Shown: positions 8,372 to 16,997 of the stretch, in pieces
Position numbering within the stretch: position 1 is the stretch's first letter
How the letters are laid out: each line of letters starts with the position of its first letter
Source: Mycobacteriaceae bacterium
Lineage (GTDB): Bacteria > Actinomycetota > Actinomycetes > Mycobacteriales > Mycobacteriaceae
Direction: 5' to 3'
Length of the DNA stretch: 43,053 nt
Assembly (NCBI GenBank): GCA_019749805.1
Contig: JAIEPH010000029.1
Location: forward strand, 1 to 43,053
Notes under the pieces: generated by a model
Database searches by the model: none
What the model saw: the letters and a program-made list of their open reading frames with translations, nothing else
What the model was told of the DNA's origin: nothing
Translations under genes and position numbers: made by a program

Positions 8372-8472
8372 AAGGACAACTCGCGGCAGAGCAGGTGGTG
8401 TTACTCGCTGTGGTGGTGATCGCGCTCAGTTCTGTGTGAAAGATCCGTTGCCGGAGCCGGATGCTCAACCCG

Positions 8473-8612
8473 TCGAGGACGTCGAACTGGCTACGCTGAG
8501 TTGGGTGCACTGGCACAACACCAGCCGCCTCCACGGCTACCTGGGCGACGTTCCTCCGGCCGGGTTCTACGATGCACAACGGGCCGACCAACCCCTGGTC
8601 GACATCCAATAG
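8473..8612 (+). pseudogene. IS3-family OrfB C-terminal relic
   Basis: VEDVELATLSWVHWHNTSRL followed by HGYLGDVPPAGFYDAQRA is the conserved C-terminus of IS3-type OrfB (WVxWxNxxRLHxxxGxxPPxEFE), ending at TAG 8610-8612. Everything upstream of it, including the DDE residues, is gone. Confidence 0.8.
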
Positions 8613-8655
8613 CGCGAGCCTTCGGCAGAACCAGGGCGCACCCACCGGCCCAGCA

Positions 8656-8766
8656 CTGCTCACCGATACCGATTTCAGCGGCCACATGAGCGACCGGCCG
8701 GCCCGTCTCGGGCACCACGCGCGCAACCTGCTCCCGAAACTCCAGAGCTTTACACTCGCACGACAT
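8656..8766 (-). pseudogene. IS3-family OrfA N-terminal relic
   Basis: The minus strand reads FREQVARVVPETGRPVAHVA and then AEIGIGEQ, the helix-turn-helix start of IS3 OrfA. It faces the OrfB relic at 8473-8612, so the two cannot be the ends of one element in place; an inversion or two insertions followed by deletion is needed. Confidence 0.7.
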
Positions 8767-8857
8767 GCGGACATCCTTCCCGCTGGACCAGCAGTCCACC
8801 AGTCAGGGGTCAACCCCAGTATCGCGTGACGCGTCATCGAAGCAGCGGGTCCAATCG

Positions 8858-9658
8858 TTACTGTGCACCACGCGGGTCGTTGGGTGCCAGCTCGCGCCGG
8901 CGGCCGGCGATTCGGATTATCTCGTCGGCGACTAGTAGTGGCTCGGTGATGACCACTTGATGATTCGACCGCGCCGCCTCGACATGACGCGCACCCAATC
9001 GCACTGCCGCCCGACGGTGCGCCCCCAAGAACGCCTTACGGATGGACCTGTCGAAGATCGTCGACTTCATCCCTGAGATGACAGTGATCGGGGTGTCCCC
9101 GAGGACAGGCGAATTACGCCGCAGACTCTGCAGACCCTGGATGAAGAACCGTTCCTCTTCGTCGGCCGCCTGGACGGCACGCACTGTGAGATCTTCGGTA
9201 ACCAGATCGTGCACCACGTCCGCAGGCATGCCCGGCATGGCCCGCCGGACGGCCAGCGGTAGCAGGCGCAGACGCCTCAGGACGCCGAGCACCCACCGGC
9301 CGGCCAGCACGATCATCCGCAGGTGTTTGAGCGACGACCCGCAGCAGACGTCGAGATGTTCGTCAGCGTGGTCGATGAGCACCAGCCCTGCGATCCGGCA
9401 CGGATTCGCGGCTGCAGCAGCAAGGGCGATCGTTCCGCCGTAGCTGTGCCCGGCTAGGACGTACGGGGCCGCATCCAGCGCTGACAGCAGCTGGTTGAGG
9501 TCATCGGCGATGCGTTCCAGCGTGCGTGTTTCAGGGTCGTCGTCACTGCGCCCCAGGTTGGCTCGGTCATAAGCCACGGTCCGGAATCGTTGCGCCACAA
9601 GCGGCTGCACGAGTCCCCACTCCGATCGGGAAGCGCCTAAACCCGATTCGAACACCAC
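8858..9658 (-). pseudogene. Alpha/beta hydrolase lacking its N-terminus
   Basis: Alpha/beta-hydrolase fold with oxyanion region VVFESGLGASRSEWG, YDRANLGRSD, nucleophile elbow AGHSYGG (catalytic Ser) and a possible acid/His in the C-terminal third (ARSNHQVVITEP). The usual first strands are missing. The first usable start is GTG at 9658, and an in-frame TAA at 9680-9682 separates it from an upstream open stretch (YSITARITEAGKIAPLVGDV) that I do not recognise as a hydrolase start. There is only a weak GAAGAA upstream of 9658. It is probably a 5'-truncated pseudogene, but a shortened working enzyme cannot be excluded. Substrate unknown. Confidence 0.6.
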
Positions 9659-9831
9659 GGCTTCTTCACCAACACCGACTTACCCGTCGACGCGGCCGAC
9701 ATCACCCACCAGGGGCGCGATTTTGCCGGCTTCGGTGATGCGTGCTGTGATCGAATATGCGATGCGACCAGGCGCCGTCCCGCTATCCGAAAAATTCTCG
9801 GTAGTGTGCGGAAGAACCGGGATGCGTCTGC

Positions 9832-9879
9832 TTCCTGGCTTAGAGAATGCGCGAATTCCTGGCTTAGAGAATGCGCGAA
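9832..9879 (+). repeat. Perfect 24-bp tandem duplication ahead of the SulP gene
   Basis: Two exact copies (9832-9855 and 9856-9879), each containing ATGCGCGAA. The first ATG (9847) opens a six-codon frame, Met-Arg-Glu-Phe-Leu-Ala, stopped by TAG at 9865-9867. The second ATG (9871) is in frame with the SulP gene. The duplication therefore creates a short leader frame just before the gene. Confidence 0.85.
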
Positions 9880-9900
9880 CTGACAGAGAGGCTCCACGCC

Positions 9901-12156
9901 ATGCCAGCTTCTGCTTCGGCTGCAGTAGCGGACGCCGACGCCGCCGAGGACCGACCTCGCAGCCTGCGTGACCGTCTGACAACCGTCGCGAGGTACGACC
10001 TTCCGGCGTCGATCGTGGTCTTTCTCGTTGCGGTGCCGTTGTCGATCGGGATCGCAATCGCCTCCAACGCACCGATTATGGCGGGGCTGATCGCCGCGGT
10101 CGTCGGCGGCATAATTGCCGGCGCGGTGGGGGGAGCGCCACTGCTTGCCTCAGGTCCGGCCGCCGGCTTGACAGTAGTGGTAGCCGAGACGATCAATACC
10201 TTCGGCTGGAAGACCACCACCGCCATCGTCGTCGGAGCCGGTTTGCTGCAAGTAATTCTCGGCGTGAGCCGGCTCGCGCGATCGGCGCTGGCCATATCGC
10301 CGATCGTGGTGCACGCAATGCTCGCCGGGATCGGCATTACGATCGCCCTTCAACAAGTTCACGTACTGCTCGGCGGCAGCTCTCGGAGTTCGGTGTGGCG
10401 CAACTTGACCGAATTGCCGGCTCAGCTTCGGTCTCCCCACCTAAGCGACATCGTCGTAGGGCTCATTGTCATCGCGATCATGCTGAGCTGGAAACGAAGC
10501 CCGGCTCGGCTACAAATACTTCCCGGGCCGCTAGTCGCAATCGTCGCCGCGACGGCGATATCCTTCGTGCCGCCGCTGAACGCCGACAGGATCGAACTCA
10601 ACGGTTCGATCCTCGACGCGATCGGCTTGCCGACTCTGCCGGACGGCAGCTGGGTGCCGGTTGTACTGGCTGTGTTGACCATCGCGTTGATCGCCAGCGT
10701 GGAAAGCTTGCTTTCGGCAGTTGCGGTCGACAAGATGCACAGTGGCCCGAAAGCCAATCTGAACCGCGAGCTCATCGGTCAGGGCGCGGCCAATATGGTG
10801 TCGGGGATGCTCGGCGGGCTGCCGGTAACCGGCGTGATCGTCCGCAGCGCAACCAACGTGGCGGCCGGTGCACGCACGCAGGCTTCGTCGATTTTGCACG
10901 GCGTGTGGGTGCTGCTGTTTTCCGTGTTGCTGGCCGGTCTCGTGCAACAAATTCCGAAGGCCGCCCTGGCCGGGTTGCTGATCGTGATCGGTATCCAGTT
11001 GGTCAAGTTGGCACACATCCGGCTCGCCTGGCGTACCGGCGACCTGGCTGTTTATGCGATCACAGTCACCGGAGTTCTGTTCCTGAACCTGCTGGAAGGC
11101 GTCGCCATCGGAATCGCCGTCACCCTCGTCGTGGTGTTGTGGCGGGTGGTGCGCGCCTCAGTACATGCCGAACCGATCGACGAGGAGCATCACGAATGGC
11201 GTCTCACACTCGAAGGGACCCTCAGTTTCCTTTCCTTGCCGCGGCTGTCGCGCGTGCTGGCCTCAATTCCGCGTGGCACCCGGGTCACCGTGGAGATCAC
11301 AGTCGACTTCCTTGATCACGCCGCATACGACGCCATCGAGGAGTGGTCTCGGCGGCACCGCCTGGCTGGCGGCTCGGTTTGCATCGACGAAATCGGCGAG
11401 ACCGCGATGACAGCGGCCACCGAAGGACCGCCGATTCGCCGGTCGCACAGCGCGACAGCCCGCGGCCTATCGCCCTGGCGCTCTCACGGCCACCACCCAG
11501 GGGACACCGGTTCGATGCTCACCCCGGTGTTGGACGGCGTCGCGCGTTACCATCGCCGACACGCCCCGCTGGTTCGCGAACATCTCAACGAGCTGCGCGG
11601 CGGGCAGCGACCCCACGCTCTGTTCCTGACCTGCGCAGACGCTCGCTTGGTGCCCAATGTCATCACCGCCAGCGGGCCCGGTGATCTTTTCACCGTGCGC
11701 AACCTCGGCAACCTCGTTCAGCCGAACGCCGCTGACATGTCGATGGAAGCCGCATTGGCGTACGGGATCATCGAGTTAAACGTCAACACCATGATCATCT
11801 GCGGCCACTCCAGATGCGGAGCGATGACGGCATTACTCTCCGACGCTGGCCATCGTGACGGCATTCCGGCCGCTGTTGCGGCATGGATCGACCAGGCGCT
11901 GCCAATCCTCGACGCGTTCCGCGCCGGTCACCCCGTCGGCCGGGCGGCGGCCAGGCGGGGGTACGACGTCTGCGATCAGTTGGCAATGGTCAACGTGGCT
12001 TGGCAAATTCAGAGCTTGAAAGGCCATCCCGTGGTGGGTCCCGCTCTGGAAGAGCGGCGATTAGATACATTGGGGCTCTTCTTCGACGTCGCCTCGGGCC
12101 GGGTACTGCGCATTACAGAGAGCGACGTCGAAGACCTCGGCGTGCCGAGCGACTGA
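9901..12156 (+). CDS. SulP transporter fused to beta-carbonic anhydrase (Rv3273-like)
   Basis: 751-residue two-part protein. Residues about 25-430 are a SulP/SLC26 anion transporter with roughly 11 membrane segments: RYDLPASIVVFLVAVPLSIG, the GPAAGLTVVVAE motif, LAGIGITIALQQVHVLLGG and GGLPVTGVIVRSATNVAAGA. A STAS-like stretch follows (EGTLSFLSLPRL, TVEITVDFLDHAAYDAIEEW). Residues about 530-750 are a beta-carbonic anhydrase with zinc ligands Cys578 (CADARLVPN), His636 and Cys639 (CGHSRCGAM), and the Asp580/Arg582 dyad. The same fusion exists as M. tuberculosis Rv3273. The likely job is bicarbonate (or sulfate) uptake coupled to CO2/bicarbonate conversion at the membrane. ATG 9901 is chosen for GAGAGG at 9886-9891; ATG 9871 would add ten residues with a poor ribosome site. 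Confidence 0.92.
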   Translation: MPASASAAVADADAAEDRPRSLRDRLTTVARYDLPASIVVFLVAVPLSIGIAIASNAPIMAGLIAAVVGGIIAGAVGGAPLLASGPAAGLTVVVAETINTFGWKTTTAIVVGAGLLQVILGVSRLARSALAISPIVVHAMLAGIGITIALQQVHVLLGGSSRSSVWRNLTELPAQLRSPHLSDIVVGLIVIAIMLSWKRSPARLQILPGPLVAIVAATAISFVPPLNADRIELNGSILDAIGLPTLPDGSWVPVVLAVLTIALIASVESLLSAVAVDKMHSGPKANLNRELIGQGAANMVSGMLGGLPVTGVIVRSATNVAAGARTQASSILHGVWVLLFSVLLAGLVQQIPKAALAGLLIVIGIQLVKLAHIRLAWRTGDLAVYAITVTGVLFLNLLEGVAIGIAVTLVVVLWRVVRASVHAEPIDEEHHEWRLTLEGTLSFLSLPRLSRVLASIPRGTRVTVEITVDFLDHAAYDAIEEWSRRHRLAGGSVCIDEIGETAMTAATEGPPIRRSHSATARGLSPWRSHGHHPGDTGSMLTPVLDGVARYHRRHAPLVREHLNELRGGQRPHALFLTCADARLVPNVITASGPGDLFTVRNLGNLVQPNAADMSMEAALAYGIIELNVNTMIICGHSRCGAMTALLSDAGHRDGIPAAVAAWIDQALPILDAFRAGHPVGRAAARRGYDVCDQLAMVNVAWQIQSLKGHPVVGPALEERRLDTLGLFFDVASGRVLRITESDVEDLGVPSD

Positions 12157-12210
12157 GTCTTCCAACAGGGTAAGTCCCTTGGGCGTCGGACAGCGGGGTC
12201 TCCAATCGGC

Positions 12211-12240
12211 TCAATCATCCACGCCGGCCTGGATGATTGA
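12211..12240 (+). terminator. Hairpin after the SulP-carbonic anhydrase gene
   Basis: Perfect 11-bp stem TCAATCATCCA / TGGATGATTGA with an 8-nt loop, 55 nt after the stop codon, without a U-tract. It could be a terminator or the scar of a mobile element. Confidence 0.5.
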
Positions 12241-12392
12241 TCGCGCCGGGATGCGGTTGCGGGCCGGGCGGGCCAACTCGGGCAAGGGTGCGGCGCGCAT
12301 GGTCACCGGAGCGATCGCGATGATTCTTCGCGGGACCGACCAAAGTCACTCGAGCAAAGGATTCGACGCGATGACCAACTGCCCACAATATT

Positions 12393-12514
12393 GACTGGCC
12401 AGCTGTGCTGGCTGATCGACTCACCACCTGCCACCCCGATGTGCTGCGCGAGCTGCTGGCAACTTTCATCCACGCCCTGATGGGTGCGGAGGCCGACGCC
12501 CTGTGCGGTGCGGG
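12393..12514 (+). pseudogene. IS256/IS1081-like transposase N-terminal relic
   Basis: Reads DWPAVLADRLTTCHPDVLRE followed by LLATFIHALMGAEADALCGAG, which closely resembles the start of IS1081-type transposases (LLSTFIxALMGAEADALCGAGY). Sequence diverges directly after it. The flanking parts of the 12157-12711 interval hold no other gene I can support; 12240-12370 may contain more transposase debris (RAGMRLRAGRANSGKGAARM). Confidence 0.8.
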
Positions 12515-12711
12515 TCAATCCGGTCAACGAGGCGGCGGCCACAACGACGGTTGCGGCCGCCGCTTCACCCTGCCCACTTAACAAAACACTCCCCATATCA
12601 GCGTCCTATGTTGCTCGAAGCGGCAGCCTCGGCGAGGTGCTCTTCCCACCCCAAACATGAACGGACGCAGTCATTCTTGTCCAAGCTGCTCTGAGGCCGA
12701 CGGGGTTAACC

Positions 12712-13257
12712 TCAGGCGTGCGTTCCTGCGGCGGCACATGCCGTTTGGGCGTTGTAGGCGTCGTTGTTGAGCTCGGTGGCCGCATTGTCAAGGGTGTCAC
12801 CGCCGCCACGGAGTCCCATGATCAACAGGAGCTTCGTCGCGTCCACTGACCATGCCCGCATCGGCGCGGCGATCTCGGGCTGCAGACCCGGTGTCGCCGA
12901 CGCGGTCATGGCCGCGGCCGCCGCTTCCCGCAGCGCGGTCCGACCGGTCACGTTACTGTTCCTGACAGTCGGATCTCTGTAGTCGGGAAAGTCCGTACCT
13001 TCGGTGGCGTCGGCGAAACCCGAGTAATAGGTCGCGGCGAAATTCAGCGTTGTGGCGAACTGCTTGCAGGCCACCGCCGCCGCGGGATTGACGTTGTCCG
13101 AGGTCGGCGCGGGGACCGTTACCATATCCGGAGCCGGCGTGTCCGTCTGTTCCGCGTCGTTGGGGTCGGCGGATGCGGTTCCGACGACCGCTAGCCCGAT
13201 GCCAAACGCGATGAGAGACGCGGCCAGCGCGCGCTCGCAAACATGTGATGACCTCAA
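12712..13257 (-). CDS. Conserved secreted mycobacterial protein, unknown function
   Basis: About 181 residues. Residues 1-30 form a signal peptide (LAASLIAFGIGLAVVGTASA-DP). The mature part is Asp/Thr/Pro-rich at first, then helical: NPAAAVACKQFATTLNFAAT, YYSGFADATEGTDFPDYRDP, NVTGRTALREAAAAAM, GLQPEIAAPMRAWSVDATKL and MGLRGGGDTLDNAATELNND, ending with a Cys-containing tail. It resembles secreted proteins seen across mycobacteria but no role is known to me. The start is TTG at 13257 (or 13260) behind a strong AGGAGG. A long in-frame extension upstream has no signal or domain and is rejected. Two Cys in the mature part may form a disulfide. Confidence 0.75.
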   Translation of the reverse strand: MRSSHVCERALAASLIAFGIGLAVVGTASADPNDAEQTDTPAPDMVTVPAPTSDNVNPAAAVACKQFATTLNFAATYYSGFADATEGTDFPDYRDPTVRNSNVTGRTALREAAAAAMTASATPGLQPEIAAPMRAWSVDATKLLLIMGLRGGGDTLDNAATELNNDAYNAQTACAAAGTHA

Positions 13258-13653
13258 CAATTCCTCCTGCCGTGTCGGCCTGATCGCGGGCGTTGCCGCG
13301 CCACCGGACCACCTGATCTTGCCCTCACCGCCGTTGAGCCGCTCTCCGTGCGAGACCACAGCAGTGTCAGGCGAATACGAGGCCGCGGTGATCGACAGAG
13401 AGCTCTCATGGTCAGGTTCAAGGCGTGGTTGTATATATCGAATGGTCGATTCTACAGCTCGCCAAATGATGAACCGCCGCTCAACGCTGGGTGCCCGTGC
13501 GGTATCCATTCGGTGCCGCGGACAGCCAGAGACGCCCTCGATAGGTATGTGGCATGAACTGTTTTCGGTCCGTTTACCGTTTGGACACCCGGCCACTCAA
13601 TCATACGACGCGACAGTTCCTTGAATTCGGACCACGAGAGGCGTCACTGCAAC
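13258..13653. promoter_or_regulatory. Divergent intergenic region; upstream block shared with 14648-14773
   Basis: Holds the promoters of the divergent gene pair. Its last ~120 bp (from about 13531) align with the ~125 bp before the next MspA-family gene (14648-14773). Shared pieces are ctcgatag, ccgtt-accgttt, the acg(a)cgagaggcg stretch, and the spacing to the ATG. The regulatory DNA was therefore duplicated with the gene. No individual operator can be named. Confidence 0.6.
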
Positions 13654-14346
13654 ATGCCGAATCGTTTTGCCACCTTGACCGCCGTCTGCATGCTGATCCC
13701 GGTTGGGGCGGCGCCACTCGCGTCGGCCGAACCGCCCCCGGATCCCGCGGTGGAGCCGGCGGGAAACGCCGCACCTCCGCCCCCGCCGCCGAACAACGGG
13801 GTCGTCCCGCCCGCGGCACCGGGGGTCTTGGATACCCCGGACGGTTGGCATTTGACGGTGTCCGCGGTAGCCGAGACCCAGCTGCCGGTGGCGCCGCTGA
13901 CTACCTCGCTGGCGTCGCGCGAATACCTCGTGGGCGGCACGTTCGCCGGGTCGATCACGGGCTCGGGCAAAACCGAGCTGAACGGCGGAAAACTGGAGGC
14001 AGGGTATCAGATCGGTTGCGGCATTACGCAAAATACAATCGAAACTCTTGTCGGGGCCGGTATTACCCCTTCGATCCGCATACCGTTTGCTGACACCGAT
14101 CCGTCCTTCGCTCCGAACCTCCAATACCGGGGAAGAATAGACCTCCGTCCCGGCACCGTGTCCACGGTTGCGGTCGACGAGAAAGAGTTCGAGGGGAACG
14201 AAGCGCGGGTCACGATCACCGGTTTCCGCATTGGCGTCGACCAATGCGCCGGTCAGTCGTTCGTCCGGTCGTACGCGACGCTGACTAGCTCGACCGAGAA
14301 CACCGAGGATGTCATCACCTATCTCGGTGTCACCAAGGCCGTGTGA
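13654..14346 (+). CDS. MspA-family secreted protein (tandem copy 1)
   Basis: 230 residues: signal peptide (MPNRFATLTAVCMLIPVGAA, cleavage near ASA-EP), a Pro-rich linker (residues about 25-60) and an MspA-like domain from DTPDGWHLTVSAVAETQLPV through SREYLVGGTFAGSI, GGKLEAGYQIGCGI, an inserted strand region and the end QSFVRSYATLTSSTEN...DVITYLG. It has two Cys in the domain, unlike classical MspA. It belongs to the MspA Pfam family, but the N-terminal Pro-rich arm and the missing constriction-loop motif make a classical porin role uncertain. ATG 13654 begins the signal peptide; GAGAGG lies 13 nt upstream, and a TTG at 13621 is an alternative. It is the first of two tandem paralogues. Confidence 0.85.
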   Translation: MPNRFATLTAVCMLIPVGAAPLASAEPPPDPAVEPAGNAAPPPPPPNNGVVPPAAPGVLDTPDGWHLTVSAVAETQLPVAPLTTSLASREYLVGGTFAGSITGSGKTELNGGKLEAGYQIGCGITQNTIETLVGAGITPSIRIPFADTDPSFAPNLQYRGRIDLRPGTVSTVAVDEKEFEGNEARVTITGFRIGVDQCAGQSFVRSYATLTSSTENTEDVITYLGVTKAV

Positions 14347-14773
14347 TGCGGTTTCGCAAGCGCGGCTGTGCCGGCGTCGATTTGGTGCCGCCGCGAAGCC
14401 GCTCATGCAGCGAGACCTCGTGGGTTTAGGGATCGAGGCGCCGGTTCGCCTCCCGCCGACACCGGCGTGTCCGTCACCGTGGTCACGCACTGAACTGTCC
14501 GCCGACGTGATCGATCGCGCAGTGGCCGAAGCGGTCTCGCGGGCCACGGTGCGTCGCCAGCTGGCCGCGGCGCGATCAAGCCGCGCCAATGGTTCACCCG
14601 TGCCGTTCTCCAGCCAATCCATTTCAGAGGTGGCTTACCAGCTTGAGAGACACGCACTCGATAGTTTCGGGTGGCAAGTGTTGTTCATCCGTTCACCGTT
14701 TAGATACCTGGTCCGTCGATCATTCGGCGGAACAGTTTCTTTGGATTCCGACGACGAGAGGCGCTGCCGCACA
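14347..14773. other. Intergenic between tandem MspA-family genes
   Basis: About 430 bp. The first 300 bp show no gene I can support; an in-frame leftward extension of the next gene through this stretch has no recognisable domain. The last ~125 bp repeat the upstream block of the preceding paralogue (see 13258-13653). Confidence 0.5.
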
Positions 14774-15457
14774 ATGTTTATTCGTTTAGCCACTCTGGCC
14801 GCTGTTTGCATGCTGGTCCCGACCGGGACAGCTCCGCTCGCCGCAGCGGAGCCGGATCCCAACCCGCCGCCGGTACCCGTCGCAAACGCCGGCCCCCCGC
14901 CGGACACCGGCGCCGTCCCGTCGGAGCAGCCGGGAATCGTCACGACCCCGGACGGCTGGCAGTTGACGGTGGCTGCGGCGAACGAGACCCAGCTGCCGGT
15001 GGCGCCGCTGACTACCGCGCTGTCGTCACGTGAATATCTCGTGGGCGCCACGTTTACCGGGTCGATCACGGGCTCAGGTAACACTACGTTGGACGGCGGA
15101 AAGCTGGAGGTCGGCTATCAGATCGGCTGCGGCATCGAACTGGATAGGATTCGGCTGGCTGGCCAGATTGGCATTGGCACGTCGGGGTCGACGCTGGCAG
15201 GTCTCGTACCTACCGGCGCCTCGCTCCCGATCAGCGGTACGTTTGAAGTCCAGCCCAAGCCGGGCGAGGTGACCACCGTGTCGGTGACCGAGAAGAAGTT
15301 CAAGGCCCAGGATGCCCGGGTCACCGTCAAGGATGTTCACATCAAGATCGACGGCTGCGTCGGTCAGTCGTTCCTGCGGTCGTTCGCGGTATTGACGAGC
15401 TCGACCACGGACACCAACGACATCGTCGCTTACTACGGCGCCACCAAGACCGTCTGA
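14774..15457 (+). CDS. MspA-family secreted protein (tandem copy 2)
   Basis: 227 residues, clearly paralogous to the gene at 13654: MFIRLATLAAVCMLVPTGTA signal peptide, Pro-rich linker, TTPDGWQLTVAAANETQLPV, APLTTALSSREYLVGATFTG, GGKLEVGYQIGCGI, then a domain ending QSFLRSFAVLTSSTTD and AYYGATKTV. Both Cys positions are shared with copy 1. The middle differs: copy 2 has a longer Gly-rich stretch (LAGQIGIGTSGSTLAG). It is followed 46 bp later by the proline-rich gene on the same strand, so the two may be co-transcribed. Its role in the cell envelope is inferred from family only. Confidence 0.85.
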   Translation: MFIRLATLAAVCMLVPTGTAPLAAAEPDPNPPPVPVANAGPPPDTGAVPSEQPGIVTTPDGWQLTVAAANETQLPVAPLTTALSSREYLVGATFTGSITGSGNTTLDGGKLEVGYQIGCGIELDRIRLAGQIGIGTSGSTLAGLVPTGASLPISGTFEVQPKPGEVTTVSVTEKKFKAQDARVTVKDVHIKIDGCVGQSFLRSFAVLTSSTTDTNDIVAYYGATKTV

Positions 15458-15503
15458 CATCAGAGGTGGAGCGTGGGTATCCGAGCCGAAGGAGACGCCA
15501 GCC

Positions 15504-16199
15504 ATGAGTAGCCGAGATCGCGGGGCGGTCGCCAAGGACGTGATCGCGAGCATTGTGGTGACCGGCGCGCTCGCCGTCGGTGCGGCGGTCGCCCACACGG
15601 CGCCCGCCGCCGCGGACCCTCCCGCGCCGCCCGCTGATCCGGCGATTCCGGTCCCGCCGCCGCAAGGGCCGACGATACCGATCATCGGCGCGCCTTTAGG
15701 GCCGAATGGGCTTTCGGGATTGGCGCAAATTGGGGCTCCTGCCGCCGGCCCTCTTGGCCTACCCGAGGTGCCCGACCCGACCGTCGGCAACGACTTGATG
15801 CTGGGCCAGAACCCAATTCCCTCGCCACCGGGCGGCCCCCCCGGCACGCCGCCGAACCTCAACGCGTTCAACAACGCCTACCTGCTCCCACAGAACGTCG
15901 ATCCCGCGGCGCCCGGCCAGGGAACGATGTTCGGGGTGGCGCCGGGCGACGAGAATGCGGACATCTCCGGCTTGGACTACCTCAGGCGCCTGCGTGCGAT
16001 GTATAGCGACGACCGTCTGAAAGGCGGGCTTCTCGGCCAGATGCCACTGGCTCAGCTCGGTGAGCCGCTGCCTGGTACCGCGCCCCCACCCGGTACGGCG
16101 ATTCCGGCCGGGCTGGGACAGGACTTGCCGGATCAACCGCCGATCGTTTCACCCGGGCCGCCGCCGGTCAGTCCAGCGGGGCCGCCGCCGGCCGGTTAA
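15504..16199 (+). CDS. Proline-rich secreted protein paired with MspA-family genes
   Basis: 231 residues. N-terminal signal peptide (SIVVTGALAVGAAVAHTAPA-AADP), then long Pro/Gly-rich stretches around one conserved core at about residues 120-190: NAFNNAYLLPQNVDPAAPGQ, GDENADISGLDYLRRLRAMY, LKGGLLGQMPLAQLGEPLPG. The ribosome site AAGGAGA is 8 nt before the ATG. The core looks conserved among mycobacteria but I know no function. A relic of a second family member lies at 3231-3340, also beside an MspA-type gene, which suggests that the pairing is meaningful, for example as a partner in the cell wall. Confidence 0.75.
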   Translation: MSSRDRGAVAKDVIASIVVTGALAVGAAVAHTAPAAADPPAPPADPAIPVPPPQGPTIPIIGAPLGPNGLSGLAQIGAPAAGPLGLPEVPDPTVGNDLMLGQNPIPSPPGGPPGTPPNLNAFNNAYLLPQNVDPAAPGQGTMFGVAPGDENADISGLDYLRRLRAMYSDDRLKGGLLGQMPLAQLGEPLPGTAPPPGTAIPAGLGQDLPDQPPIVSPGPPPVSPAGPPPAG

Positions 16200-16206
16200 C
16201 CTCCGC

Positions 16207-16227
16207 CGGTCCGTGGAATGCGGACCG
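16207..16227 (+). terminator. Hairpin after the proline-rich gene
   Basis: Perfect 7-bp stem CGGTCCG / CGGACCG with a 7-nt loop, 7 nt after the TAA. No U-tract. Confidence 0.55.
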
Positions 16228-16285
16228 CGTCGACGGTCGCTTCGATCAGCCGGTCTAGCACTTCGGCCGTCGCGCCAGTCCTGGT

Positions 16286-16654
16286 GTGGCCGTAGTTCCT
16301 TTGTATTCAATCGGGGGTCAAGTACCCGGGCGCGGTTTGGCGTCGGCGGAGGTGGTAGCCGCGTTCGATCCGGTGATGACCGCGATGCGCGATTTTATCG
16401 GGTCCCAGCGCCAGCAGGCCAGAACTTTCTTTTGCAGCAGGCTCCACAACCGGCGAGTGGAGCAGAGCCGCCACGCGGTACGCCGGCTATCGGCTCACCA
16501 GTATTTGTTCTTCCCCAGGCAAGTACCGGAAACCGAACTGCAGGTCCTCGCGATGCTCGTCGAACAGGCCGATGACCCATTGCTCCTCAGCGATCTCGGC
16601 GTCGCTGACCCGTCGCTCGCAGCGGCCGTGCAACACACAGGGGGTGTAACATAG
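16286..16654 (+). other. Open frame of 122 codons, doubtful gene
   Basis: A GTG-started frame reads VVAAFDPVMTAMRDFIGSQR, then an Arg/His-rich stretch and ETELQVLAMLVEQADDPLLL. I recognise no family, signal or membrane segment, and there is no clear ribosome site. It may be a decayed gene. The minus strand just before it (16201-16290) reads ATAEVLDRLIEATVDAVRIP, which could be the end of another broken gene. Confidence 0.25.
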
Positions 16655-16694
16655 ACGTATTCGCATAAGTTAATCCAGAATGGTAGGCGGGGCT

Positions 16695-16997
16695 ATGCGT
16701 AAGAGCATTCTCGCCATCGCGTCCATCGCGTCCATCGCCGTAGCTGGTGTTGTCGCTGCACCGGCGGGCGTCGCGTCGGCCGACTCCGACGTGGAGACCA
16801 TCAAACAGCTCATTGCCGACGGCTATACAGTCAACATCGATCGGGTTGGGAGCGCTGCGCCCGGCGAATGTACCGTAACGAGCGTCCGCAACCCGACTGC
16901 GATCACTCGTTTGGTGAGGTTTGGACACGGCAACAGATCCCGGCTGATTCCGATCACTGTCAGCAAAACGATCCAGGTCTCGCTGTTCTGCGACTGA
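16695..16997 (+). CDS. Small secreted mycobacterial protein
   Basis: About 100 residues. Signal peptide MRKSILAIASIASIAVAGVV ending near ASA-DS; mature part DVETIKQLIADGYTVNIDRV, GECTVTSVRNPTAITRLV and an IQVSLFCD end. The two Cys in the mature part probably form a disulfide. It resembles a family of short exported proteins found in many mycobacteria; the function is unknown. ATG 16695 is preferred over 16680 because it begins the signal peptide and has AGGCGG just upstream. Confidence 0.75.
   Translation: MRKSILAIASIASIAVAGVVAAPAGVASADSDVETIKQLIADGYTVNIDRVGSAAPGECTVTSVRNPTAITRLVRFGHGNRSRLIPITVSKTIQVSLFCD

Noticed and set aside
9683..9831. Separate small gene ahead of the hydrolase
   Set aside because: An open stretch on the minus strand (ITARITEAGKIAPLVGDV) has no start, ribosome site or recognised family.
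13258..13596. N-terminal extension of the secreted protein at 12712
   Set aside because: No family features; AGGAGG before the TTG at 13257/13260 and the signal peptide fix the start.
14347..14640. Transposase-like helix (DVIDRAVAEAVSRATVRRQL)
   Set aside because: Too short and without other transposase motifs to support a call.
14309..14773. Long upstream extension of the second MspA-family gene
   Set aside because: No domain or signal; the signal peptide begins at ATG 14774, and the stretch contains the duplicated upstream block.
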